Shown piece by piece: positions 1-6,138 of a stretch of 6,866 nt of DNA (the first letter of the stretch is position 1; each line of letters opens with the position of its first letter). The DNA is from an uncultured Gemmatimonadota bacterium. Lineage in GTDB: Bacteria > Gemmatimonadota > Gemmatimonadetes > Gemmatimonadales > Gemmatimonadaceae. The stretch spans positions 1 to 6,866 of the forward strand of contig CAMPKM010000157.1 in assembly GCA_946887155.1 (NCBI GenBank), written 5' to 3'. The notes beneath the pieces are model-generated. The model was not told the DNA's origin. It worked only from the letters and a program-made list of their open reading frames with translations, and made no database searches. A program made the translations under genes and the position numbers.

Positions 1-210
1 CTGCTGTTGAGCCCCCTGCTGACCACCCTGCTGTTGACCGCCTTGCTGTTGCGGTTGACCCTGTCGCCCGCGACCACCTTGCTGGCCCTGCTGCTGTTGC
101 CCCTGCTGGCCCTGCCGTCCTTGTTGGGGCTGGCCGCCCTGCCGCCCCTGCTGCGGCTGGCCAGCCTGGCCCTGCTGGTTCTGCTGCTGGCCCTGCGGCG
201 CCTTCTGCGC
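1..210 (-). repeat. Gln/Gly-rich low-complexity tail of the DUF4175-like protein
   Basis: Residues 749-818 (70 residues to the window edge) contain 37 Gln and 19 Gly, with a few Arg, Pro and Ala. The DNA is a run of CAG/CAA and GGN codons, so the plus strand reads as CTG/TTG-rich near-triplets. CAG and CAA are mixed, so this is not a pure trinucleotide microsatellite. Such tails are expected to be disordered. It follows the coiled coil directly, and its end lies outside the window. Confidence 0.9.
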
Positions 211-2454
211 ACTGTCGCGTGCCTGCGCCTGTTCGCGCTGCTGCGCATTCTGCGCGGCGCGCTCCATCGCTTCGGCCGACTGCTCGATGCGACGCTCCGC
301 CTCGTTGATCCTCTCCGCCCCCGCTTCTGCTTTCTGCTGCTGCAGGCGCTGTTGCAGTTCGCGGACTTCCTCGGACAGGTCGCGCGTCTTGTTGGCCAGC
401 TCCTTTGCCGCGCGTTGTGCTTCGGCGCGCTCCTCAGCTTTGTCGGCACTCGCGAGCGAGTCCGCAATCTGTCGCTGGCGGTTGGCGAGTTCCTTCGCCT
501 CGTCGGTCAACGTGCTCATCGAGCCCTCGAGCGCGGCCCGCTTCAGCATCTCGACACTTTTCTCGAGCTGTTCGCGAAGCCGCTGCTGCTGCTGGGCGAG
601 GTCCGCCATTGCCTTGCGCGAATCTTCGGGCGACAACTGCTGCGACGCCTGTTCGAGCTTGCGCAGCTGCTCCGCCAGTTCGGGCGTCAGCGCATCACGA
701 AGCAGTTTCTGCGCCTCGTTGAGCTGCCGCTGGAGCGCACTGTCGAGCGCGCCGGCTTCCTGCAATTGACGCTCGAGTTGTTCTGCCGACTGCTTGATCT
801 GCTCCATGCGATCGGCGAGCTCGCGTTGCTCGCGGGCGAGCGACTTCGCCTGCTCCGCCGATTCGTAGCTCATCTGCTCCTGGCTGCGCTTCTGCGACGC
901 TTCCTGCGTCCGCTGCTGCAACTGGCGTTGCGCGGCCGCGGTAGCCGTGGCGCGAGCGACGGTGCTGTCGGCCGCGTCGCGAATGGCCTCACGTTGCTCG
1001 CTGAGCGTGGGCAACCTGACGACCAGCTCGCGGCTCAGGCCTGTCTGCGCCCAGGGAGAACCATCGGTGGCCGCGGCAACGACGTGCAGGGCATCGCCCG
1101 GCCGCAGCTCATTCGTGCGCAGGGGCGTTTCGCCCGACCACTGGCCATCGTTGTTGGTCGTGCGGCGCGTCTCGGGAAGATCGCGACGGGTCCCGCGACC
1201 ATCGACGATCCAGGATCGCACGGCCACGTGCAGGATGCCGTGATCGTCCGTCGCCATGACCGAGACGTTGAGGCTATCGCCCGCGGTCACGGTAGTGTCG
1301 CCGCCGGGGGAAAGGATCTCGACCGTCGGTGCCGAATCCGGGACGACCTCGATTTCGAGCGCCGGTGGAACGTCCGTGATCGGGCCCGTGCGACCGATGG
1401 CCGCCCATTCATAGCGGCCAGTCGTCGTGGGCACGGGGCCGGAGAAGCGCAGGCCTTCGGGCCGGAGGATCAGCGTGACGGCACCGCGCGTCAGGGTCAC
1501 TTCGCGCAATTCGGTCGACGACGTTCCTTCGACGGTGAGCCGTGTCCCCTGTGGAACGCGAACCGGTTCGCCTAACGGGATGATCTCGGTCTGGCGGCCA
1601 AGGTAGCCCGAGAACTGGGCGCGGACGTTGACCTCGCCGATGAACGGGCGCTCGACGACGCGGACCGTGCTCGTGTCGCTCAACGCCCGTCCGTCGGTTG
1701 CATAGAGCGTCAGGTCGGCATCCAGCGGCTCGAGCCGGGTGGACGCGACGCCATCGACCACCGGCATCGTCATTTCACGCCAGGTCGCGCCGGTCCGGCG
1801 GTACGCCAGCGTGACCTCACGGCGGCCGGGTGCGCGCACCGTGACCGAGATCCGCTCGCCGCGAAGGACGGATTCCGGCAGCGAGTCCACCTGCACGCCC
1901 TCGAGCAGTTTTCCGTTCCAGGCACGAAGGGGGTGCAGGAGCGCCGCCCATCCGTCGGGCGCCATCGCCGTGCCGGCCACCAGCGCCGCGGCACCGGCCG
2001 CCGTCGCCATGAGCCCGACGCCAACCCAGCGAAGCATCCGGCTGCGGAGGGACGGAGCGAGCGGTTTGCGGCCCATGTCGCCAAGCCGTCGCGCCATCGC
2101 TTCGGCGCCCAGCCTGCCTAACGCGCCAGAGTCGGCGACCTCGATCGTCCCACGCAGCGAGCCGTCGCGCAGCTTGCGCTCCCGTTCGATCTCGCCGGCG
2201 ACTCCGGGAAGCGTGGCCATCCGGCGTCGCAGGACCGTGATCAATCGCGCGCCGCCAATCACGACACCAACAGCCCCCGCCCAGAGCACGAACGGAACGA
2301 GACGGGGCAGCGACAGCCAGCGCGCCGATCCGAGCACGATCGCGCCCACGGCCAGCACCGCACCAACCGCACCGACGAGGAGCGTCGCGCCCGAGGCGTT
2401 CAGGAGGCGCGCCAGCGCGCGACGCTCTCGTTCGACGAGGTCAAGTAGGCTCAT
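1..2454 (-). CDS. DUF4175-like membrane protein with coiled coil and Gln/Gly-rich tail (3' end outside window)
   Basis: The frame stays open for 818 codons from ATG at 2454 to the window edge, so the C-terminus is missing. Visible order: three hydrophobic helices (about residues 22-42, 52-72 and 143-165); a short ALLHPLRAW segment after the third, as in DUF4175 proteins; a probably extracytoplasmic beta-rich region (about 180-480); a charged, Gln/Glu/Arg-rich coiled coil (about 485-748) containing LTPELAEQLRKLEQ and KSVEMLKRA stretches that resemble the DUF4175 core; and a Gln/Gly tail from 749 on. The ATG overlaps the stop of the DUF4159 gene (ATGA), with AGGGA just upstream as a likely ribosome binding site. 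The biochemical role is unknown. Genes of this type often sit near MoxR ATPase, DUF58 and VWA-domain genes, so a cell-envelope role is an inference. The family call rests on architecture and remembered motifs, not an alignment. Confidence 0.82.
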   Translation of the reverse strand, partial: MSLLDLVERERRALARLLNASGATLLVGAVGAVLAVGAIVLGSARWLSLPRLVPFVLWAGAVGVVIGGARLITVLRRRMATLPGVAGEIERERKLRDGSLRGTIEVADSGALGRLGAEAMARRLGDMGRKPLAPSLRSRMLRWVGVGLMATAAGAAALVAGTAMAPDGWAALLHPLRAWNGKLLEGVQVDSLPESVLRGERISVTVRAPGRREVTLAYRRTGATWREMTMPVVDGVASTRLEPLDADLTLYATDGRALSDTSTVRVVERPFIGEVNVRAQFSGYLGRQTEIIPLGEPVRVPQGTRLTVEGTSSTELREVTLTRGAVTLILRPEGLRFSGPVPTTTGRYEWAAIGRTGPITDVPPALEIEVVPDSAPTVEILSPGGDTTVTAGDSLNVSVMATDDHGILHVAVRSWIVDGRGTRRDLPETRRTTNNDGQWSGETPLRTNELRPGDALHVVAAATDGSPWAQTGLSRELVVRLPTLSEQREAIRDAADSTVARATATAAAQRQLQQRTQEASQKRSQEQMSYESAEQAKSLAREQRELADRMEQIKQSAEQLERQLQEAGALDSALQRQLNEAQKLLRDALTPELAEQLRKLEQASQQLSPEDSRKAMADLAQQQQRLREQLEKSVEMLKRAALEGSMSTLTDEAKELANRQRQIADSLASADKAEERAEAQRAAKELANKTRDLSEEVRELQQRLQQQKAEAGAERINEAERRIEQSAEAMERAAQNAQQREQAQARDSAQKAPQGQQQNQQGQAGQPQQGRQGGQPQQGRQGQQGQQQQGQQGGRGRQGQPQQQGGQQQGGQQGAQQQ
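109..162 (-). repeat. Tandem nonapeptide repeat GQPQQGRQG x2
   Basis: Residues 765-773 and 774-782 are two identical adjacent copies of GQPQQGRQG inside the Gln/Gly tail. The DNA copies differ at four synonymous third positions (CCG/CCC, CAG/CAA twice, GGG/GGA). The duplication is therefore either old and kept at protein level, or arose by chance in a low-complexity tract. Confidence 0.8.
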
Positions 2455-3122
2455 GTTCCCTGCCGGCTTGTGACGGCGTAGACAAACAGGTTGACACCCA
2501 TGCGCAGCGCGGACTCATGGAGCGTCGGGGGATCACTGTACGTACCGGGATCTTCCCAACCGTTCCCAAGGTCGCTCTCGTAGCTGTAGAACACGGCCAG
2601 CCGGTTCCCGATGAAGATGCCGAACCCTCGAGCCGGCTTTCCGTCATGTTCGTGCACTTTCGGCAATCCGGCCGGAAAGTCGTACACGATATGATAGATC
2701 GGGTGCGACAGGGGCACATCCACCAGGGGACGATCCGGAAAAACCCGCGCGATTTCGCGCCGGAAGCTCTCGTCGAGCCCATAATTGTCGTCGACGTGCA
2801 GAAAGCCGCCACGCGTCAGGTACTCGCGCAGCTTCACCACTTCGGCATCGGACAACTTCATCTCGCCGTGGCCGGTGACGTGGAGAAACGGGTGATCCCA
2901 CAGCCGATCGTCCTTGAGACTGACGCGCGCTTCGGTTGGCTCGACCTTGAGCGTCGTACGCTCGTTGATCGCCTTGAGCAGGTTGGGAAGGCTGGATGGA
3001 TTCGCGTACCAGTCGCCCCCACCATCGTATTGTAGGCGCGCAATGGTCAGCTTCGCCGCGGGTGCGGGGCCGAACGATGTCAGCGCGAGCGCCAGCAGCG
3101 CTGCAGCGGGACGAATGAGCAT
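2451..3122 (-). CDS. Secreted DUF4159 domain protein
   Basis: This 223-residue protein begins with a typical signal peptide: a short basic start (MLIR), an Ala/Leu-rich core and a likely cleavage after about residue 22-23 (PAPAA before KLTIARLQY). The mature part matches what I know of DUF4159: the opening LTIARLQYDGGGDWY (25-39), the WDHPFLHVTGHGE stretch (75-87), the central TRGGFLHVDDNYG (103-115, Asp111-Asp112), SHPIYHIVYDF (139-149) and a C-terminal GNRLAVFYSYESDLGNGWEDP (172-192). No enzymatic activity is established for the family as far as I know. The ATG overlaps the rsmI stop by one base (TGATG), and its own stop overlaps the next start by four bases, so translation is probably coupled on both sides. 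It presumably acts in the periplasm or at the outer face of the membrane beside the downstream membrane protein. Confidence 0.88.
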   Translation of the reverse strand: MLIRPAAALLALALTSFGPAPAAKLTIARLQYDGGGDWYANPSSLPNLLKAINERTTLKVEPTEARVSLKDDRLWDHPFLHVTGHGEMKLSDAEVVKLREYLTRGGFLHVDDNYGLDESFRREIARVFPDRPLVDVPLSHPIYHIVYDFPAGLPKVHEHDGKPARGFGIFIGNRLAVFYSYESDLGNGWEDPGTYSDPPTLHESALRMGVNLFVYAVTSRQGT

Positions 3123-3976
3123 CAGGATTTCACCGCCAGCCGGTAGACCGCGTTGCGAGGGACGCCGGTCTCCGCCGAGACCTGAGCCGCGGCATCTTTG
3201 GCGGAAACCCCGGCTTCACGTAGTGCTTTCACTCGACCTCGTAAGTCTTCTTCATCAAACGACTTTGCGGCTTGTGGTGCAAGTAGTATGACAACCTCGC
3301 CGCGCGGTGGGCTGCCAGCGTAGTACGCAGCGAGTTCCTCGACCGTTCCGTCGCGGAACTCCTCGAACACCTTGGTCATCTCGCGCGCCACAACGCATCG
3401 ACGATCCGGCGCACTGGAAGACGCAATTTCCTTCAGTGTGTTCGACACGCGCCCGGGCGCCTCGTAGAGGACTACCGTGTGCGCGAGTGAATTCACCAGC
3501 TCCATTGCCTGACGACGGTCCTTCCCCGTCCTGGGAAGAAAGCCGAGAAAGGTGAATGGAACGGCATCGAGCCCCGATGCCGACAGGGCCGCGGTCAGCG
3601 CCGACGCTCCGGGAATCGGTGACACCCGGAAGCCGGACTCGCGAACGGCCCGAACCAGTGGGCTGCCGGGATCGGAAATGAGCGGTGTGCCTGCGTCCGT
3701 GATCACCGCGACTCGCTCCCCCTTCGCGAGCCGCTCGATCACCATCGGGGTGATCCGGGCCGAGTTGTGTTCGTGGGCCGCGACCATTCTCGTCGTGATG
3801 CCGAAGTGATCGAGCAGCACGCGGGAGGTGCGCGTGTCCTCGGCCAGGATCACGTCGGCCGCGGTCAGGGTGTCGATGGCTCGCTGCGACATGTCGGCCA
3901 GGTTGCCGATCGGCGTCGCAACGATGAAGAGCGTCCCACGGCCATCCGCGGCAGGCCCGGCCGACCGCCCGACCAT
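3122..3976 (-). CDS. rsmI: 16S rRNA (cytidine1402-2'-O)-methyltransferase RsmI
   Basis: The 284-residue product is close to the family's usual length (E. coli about 286). RsmI uses S-adenosylmethionine to methylate the 2'-OH of C1402 in the 16S rRNA decoding centre. Visible family motifs: FIVATPIGNL (17-26), AEDTR (45-49), VITDAGTPLISDPG (91-104), SPIPGAS (119-125), FTFLGFLPRTGK (141-152), YEAPGRV (171-177), REMTKVFEE (198-206) and PRGEVVILLA (224-233). The C-terminal 35 residues (GVSAKDAAAQVSAETGVPRNAVYRLA region) match the small helix-turn-helix-like end seen in RsmI. The ATG at 3976 puts the first motif at residue 17 and has a weak GAAGAG ribosome binding site 7 nt upstream (3984-3989). 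The frame is open further upstream, but that part lies inside trxA. The gene lies 20 nt after trxA and overlaps the DUF4159 start by one base. Confidence 0.96.
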   Translation of the reverse strand: MVGRSAGPAADGRGTLFIVATPIGNLADMSQRAIDTLTAADVILAEDTRTSRVLLDHFGITTRMVAAHEHNSARITPMVIERLAKGERVAVITDAGTPLISDPGSPLVRAVRESGFRVSPIPGASALTAALSASGLDAVPFTFLGFLPRTGKDRRQAMELVNSLAHTVVLYEAPGRVSNTLKEIASSSAPDRRCVVAREMTKVFEEFRDGTVEELAAYYAGSPPRGEVVILLAPQAAKSFDEEDLRGRVKALREAGVSAKDAAAQVSAETGVPRNAVYRLAVKS

Positions 3977-3996
3977 GTGGACGCTCTTCGGCAGCG

Positions 3997-4332
3997 TTAT
4001 GCCGCCTGCGCTGCGTGCTTCTTGAACTTCTCCTCGAGGACCGGACGCGGAACCGCACCGATCACCTGGTCGACGACCTTGCCATCCTTGAAGAAGATCA
4101 CCATCGGAATGGACCGGACGTTGAACCGGGTGGCCGTCCGGATGTTGGCATCTACGTCGAGCTTGGCGACCTTGGCGCGGCCGGAATATTCCGTCGCGAG
4201 CTGATCCAGGATTGGCGCGATGATACGGCACGGGCCACACCACGCAGCCCAGAAATCCACTACGGCGAGTCCCGAATGCTTCTCGATTTCGCCTTCGAAG
4301 TTGTCGTCTGTTACAGCGCTTGCCATCGACAT
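3997..4332 (-). CDS. trxA: Thioredoxin
   Basis: This is a 111-residue single-domain thioredoxin, the usual size, with no signal peptide, so cytoplasmic. It reduces protein disulfides and is itself recharged by thioredoxin reductase. The active site WCGPC is at residues 31-35 inside the conserved VVDFWAAWCGPCR. The cis-proline motif is RSIPMVIFF (Pro76), and the KLDVDAN (58-63) and FKDGKVVDQVIGA (81-93) segments are also canonical. The ATG at 4332 has a good ribosome binding site, GGAG at 4340-4343 with 7 nt spacing. Met3 (4326) is a less likely alternative. It is the first gene of the minus-strand group, and its promoter should lie in the 84-nt gap shared with the divergent epimerase gene. 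Cysteines are intact and nothing is degenerate. Confidence 0.97.
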   Translation of the reverse strand: MSMASAVTDDNFEGEIEKHSGLAVVDFWAAWCGPCRIIAPILDQLATEYSGRAKVAKLDVDANIRTATRFNVRSIPMVIFFKDGKVVDQVIGAVPRPVLEEKFKKHAAQAA

Positions 4333-4339
4333 GCTTGTT

Positions 4340-4343
4340 CTCC
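4340..4343 (-). promoter_or_regulatory. Ribosome binding site of trxA
   Basis: GGAG on the minus strand, 7 nt before the ATG at 4332. It supports the first of the two nearby Met codons as the start. Confidence 0.7.
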
Positions 4344-4402
4344 GCTCGGCGGGCCTACGCTCGCCGGATGGTTGGGACTAGTTTCCGCGCGCACCGACAG
4401 CC

Positions 4403-4406
4403 GGAG
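4403..4406 (+). promoter_or_regulatory. Probable ribosome binding site of the epimerase gene
   Basis: GGAG lies 10 nt upstream of the ATG at 4417. The spacing is slightly long but acceptable. It supports this start over the open frame that continues upstream through trxA antisense. Confidence 0.5.
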
Positions 4407-4416
4407 CGCGAGTCTG

Positions 4417-4827
4417 ATGCCGGACAACACCCGCCGTGGAACCCGTATTGCTCATGTGGGCCTCGCGGTCAGGTCGTCTGCCGACCTGCATTCATTCTAT
4501 CGCAATGTCCTCGGAATGTCCGAGGCTCAGCTTGCCAACAGCGACGGCGCCCGGATCAGTGGTTTTCAGGCCGGCGACGCGCTCGTCGAACTGCTCGAAC
4601 CGGATAAATCCGATTCGCCAATCGGAAAGTTCCTGGAAAAGCGCGGCCCGGGCATCCACCACATCTGCTTCGCGGTCGATGACCTCGAAGGCACCATGCA
4701 GCGCTGCCGGGATGCGGGAATGCGGCTCATCGACGAAACACCACGCATGGGCGCCGAAGGAAAACGCATCGTCTTCCTGCATCCGGCGTCGACCGGCGGA
4801 ATCCTCGTTGAGCTTACAGAGCACTAA
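4417..4827 (+). CDS. mce: Methylmalonyl-CoA epimerase
   Basis: This 136-residue protein of the vicinal oxygen chelate (glyoxalase-like) fold interconverts (2S)- and (2R)-methylmalonyl-CoA, linking propionyl-CoA carboxylase to the B12-dependent mutase. Two beta-alpha-beta modules are visible. The first starts at IAHVGLAV (11-18), with YRNVLGM (28-34) and ALVELLEP (55-62). The second starts at GIHHICFAVDD (79-89), followed by FLHPASTGGILVEL (120-133). The stretch DSPIGKFLEKRGPGIHHI is very close to the human and bacterial enzymes. By comparison, the likely metal ligands are His13, Glu58, His82 and Glu132, all present. The ATG at 4417 places the first motif at residue 11. The gene stands alone, with no mutase or carboxylase gene in the window, and converges on the lipoprotein gene 22 nt downstream. 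A related glyoxalase family member is the only realistic alternative. Confidence 0.93.
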   Translation: MPDNTRRGTRIAHVGLAVRSSADLHSFYRNVLGMSEAQLANSDGARISGFQAGDALVELLEPDKSDSPIGKFLEKRGPGIHHICFAVDDLEGTMQRCRDAGMRLIDETPRMGAEGKRIVFLHPASTGGILVELTEH

Positions 4828-4829
4828 CC

Positions 4830-4845
4830 CGGCGGTGTGCCGCCG
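4830..4845. terminator. GC-rich hairpin between two convergent stop codons
   Basis: CGGCGG (4830-4835), loop TGTG, CCGCCG (4840-4845) makes a perfect 6-bp all-GC stem in the 22-nt gap between the epimerase stop (4827) and the lipoprotein stop (4850). The position suits a bidirectional terminator. Neither side has a T-run, so classical intrinsic termination is not demonstrated. Confidence 0.45.
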
Positions 4846-4849
4846 ACGG

Positions 4850-5278
4850 CTACCGGCAGAAATCGGCTTGAAGCGCGTCGTAGTTGACGTCTTCCACGTA
4901 CCAGCGACTCGACGGACCACGAACGACCTTGAATTCGATCGTTTTCGTGGTAGTGCCGCGCGTAAGCTGGAGGCGCAGGCGTCGCTCGGTGGGGCCTGCT
5001 CCCATGCTTTCATCGAGGATCTGACTGCGATCCGCGACGTAACATGGCTGCAGGATGAGCAGCCGGCGGTCGAGTTGCTCACGATCCATGTTGTCGCGCG
5101 ATGCACCCTCGGTACTGCCCCACACCGCCCCCATCGCCTGCAGATCCTGAGCCTTGGCCGCGTTCAGAAACATCATCGCGGCCTCACGCGCCGATGCCGC
5201 GCCGGTAAGCGAGGTGCCCATCGACGGGCTCCGGCTGCATGCGGTGAATACGATTGCCAACAGGGCCCACTTCCTCAC
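4850..5278 (-). CDS. Small putative lipoprotein of unknown function
   Basis: From a GTG start at 5278 the product is 142 residues and begins [14 protein letters not shown], a compact lipoprotein signal peptide with lipidated Cys14. The lipobox FTAC is slightly atypical at -3. GGAG at 5285-5288, 6 nt before the GTG, supports this start. The in-frame ATG at 5302 would add eight residues, lacks a ribosome binding site and weakens the signal peptide. The mature part has a helix [18 protein letters not shown] (about residues 28-46), then a strand-rich C-terminal half ([32 protein letters not shown]). This layout resembles small NTF2-like or DUF4878-like lipoproteins, but I do not recognise a specific family. 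Cys79 and Cys141 could pair in the periplasm. Upstream it is divergent from pdxJ, and downstream it converges on the epimerase gene. Confidence 0.8.
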   Translation of the reverse strand: MRKWALLAIVFTACSRSPSMGTSLTGAASAREAAMMFLNAAKAQDLQAMGAVWGSTEGASRDNMDREQLDRRLLILQPCYVADRSQILDESMGAGPTERRLRLQLTRGTTTKTIEFKVVRGPSSRWYVEDVNYDALQADFCR

Positions 5279-5370
5279 GGACGACTCCAAGGCAGTTTGC
5301 ATGCGAACGTAATGGCGACCGGGCAGCGGATCAACCGGCCGAACTCATCCTGTGTCCGGATCTGAGCAAC
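5279..5370. promoter_or_regulatory. Divergent intergenic region between the lipoprotein gene and pdxJ
   Basis: These 92 bases separate two outward-facing genes and should hold their promoters. TTGCAT at 5298-5303 is the only -35-like hexamer I notice, with no good -10 at a suitable distance on the plus strand. No riboswitch-like fold or clear inverted repeat was recognised. Confidence 0.4.
5285..5288 (-). promoter_or_regulatory. Ribosome binding site that decides the lipoprotein start
   Basis: GGAG on the minus strand, 6 nt before GTG 5278. The alternative ATG at 5302 lies upstream of it and has no purine-rich site before it, so the GTG is preferred. Confidence 0.65.
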
Positions 5371-6126
5371 ATGTACGCTCCACATCAGCGATTGTTCATC
5401 AACATCGATCACGTCGCAACCATTCGTCAGGCGCGACGTACCGATGAGCCGGATCCCCTCGCTGCGGCGCTCGCCTGCGAGCAGGCGGGAGCAGACGGCA
5501 TCACCGCTCACCTGCGTGAAGACCGCCGCCATATCCAGGATGCGGACGTCGAGCAGCTCGCCGCCAACATCCGCACGGCGCTGAACCTCGAAATGGCGCT
5601 CAGCGATCCCATCGTCGAGCTCGCACTTCGTCTGAAGCCGAAGGAAGTAACCATCGTGCCCGAACGTCGGGAGGAGGTCACGACCGAGGGCGGACTCGAT
5701 GTGTCGACCAACCCACAGCGCCTCTCCGCCAATATCGAGCGGCTGAAGGCGGCCGGCATCCGGTGCAGCCTCTTCATCGACCCGGAACTCGATGCCGTTT
5801 CCCGGTCGCTCGACCTGGGCGCCGACGCCGTGGAACTTCACACCGGTCGTTATGCGCATCACCCCGGCGATGCAGGCCCGCTGGCGGCGCTGGAACGGTG
5901 CGCAACCAAGGGGGCCTCGGTCGGCCTGGCGGTGCACGCCGGCCACGGACTTACGGTCCGGAACGTGGAGAACGTCGCCCGCATCCCTGAAATCGAGGAG
6001 TTGAACATCGGCCACTCCATCGTGTCGCGCTCGGTCTTCGTGGGGATCGGTGACGCCGTTCGCGAAATGCGTTCCGCCATGGATCGCGCGCGCCGCGGCT
6101 GGACCGGCGCGTCCGCGCGTGCGTAA
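5371..6126 (+). CDS. pdxJ: Pyridoxine 5'-phosphate synthase PdxJ
   Basis: This 251-residue TIM-barrel enzyme (E. coli 243) condenses 1-deoxy-D-xylulose 5-phosphate with 3-amino-2-oxopropyl phosphate (made by PdxA) to pyridoxine 5'-phosphate, in the cytoplasm. Motifs in order: [12 protein letters not shown] (11-22), [19 protein letters not shown] (37-55, His47), NLEMA (72-76, Glu74), [15 protein letters not shown] (96-110), SLFIDPE (133-139), VELHTGRYA (154-162, Glu155), VHAGHGLT (188-195, His192) and [11 protein letters not shown] (210-220). The catalytic His, Glu and His positions of the family are all kept. The ATG at 5371 puts NIDH at residue 11, slightly further in than in E. coli. The ribosome binding site is weak, and the frame is open upstream without conserved sequence. 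The organism therefore uses the DXP-dependent B6 route. The C-terminal tail after about 243 is Arg/Ala-rich and not conserved. Confidence 0.97.
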   Translation: MYAPHQRLFINIDHVATIRQARRTDEPDPLAAALACEQAGADGITAHLREDRRHIQDADVEQLAANIRTALNLEMALSDPIVELALRLKPKEVTIVPERREEVTTEGGLDVSTNPQRLSANIERLKAAGIRCSLFIDPELDAVSRSLDLGADAVELHTGRYAHHPGDAGPLAALERCATKGASVGLAVHAGHGLTVRNVENVARIPEIEELNIGHSIVSRSVFVGIGDAVREMRSAMDRARRGWTGASARA

Positions 6127-6138
6127 CTTCTCGGCTCG

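Larger units (their letters stand above)
4333..4416. promoter_or_regulatory. Divergent intergenic region between trxA and the epimerase gene
   Basis: Both neighbours are transcribed outward from these 84 bases, so at least the promoter for the trxA operon, and probably one for the epimerase gene, must lie here or just inside the opposite gene. I see no convincing -35/-10 pair on either strand and no clear palindromic operator. The only AT-leaning part is around GACTAGTTTCC (4375-4385). The regulatory role is inferred from layout alone. Confidence 0.45.

Noticed and set aside
1..210. CTG/TTG-rich stretch as a trinucleotide microsatellite or CRISPR-like repeat
   Set aside because: The triplets are irregular and mixed with GGN, CCN and CGN codons. 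They are explained by the Gln/Gly-rich protein tail, and there are no equal repeats and spacers.
7..1575. A 522-residue plus-strand reading frame with a Leu-rich N-terminus
   Set aside because: It is the antisense of the DUF4175-like gene. CAG glutamine codons read as CTG leucine on the other strand, and high GC keeps the frame open. The composition is repetitive Leu/Arg with no domain, and the minus strand carries a coherent protein.
1739..2473. A 244-residue Ser/Arg/Pro-rich plus-strand frame
   Set aside because: Antisense shadow of the membrane-helix part of the DUF4175-like gene; low-complexity composition and no recognisable motif.
3977..4243. 89-codon upstream extension of rsmI
   Set aside because: It lies entirely in the wrong frame of trxA and across the gap, has shadow-like composition, and would place the first RsmI motif far beyond its usual position.
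4015..4416. 134-codon upstream extension of the epimerase frame
   Set aside because: It is antisense to trxA and has no similarity to the family, which begins close to the IAHVGLAV motif.
4333..4416. GGAAAC ... CGTA on the minus strand as an ECF sigma factor promoter for trxA
   Set aside because: The spacing between the two elements is about 21 nt, longer than the roughly 16-17 nt expected, so the match is probably chance.
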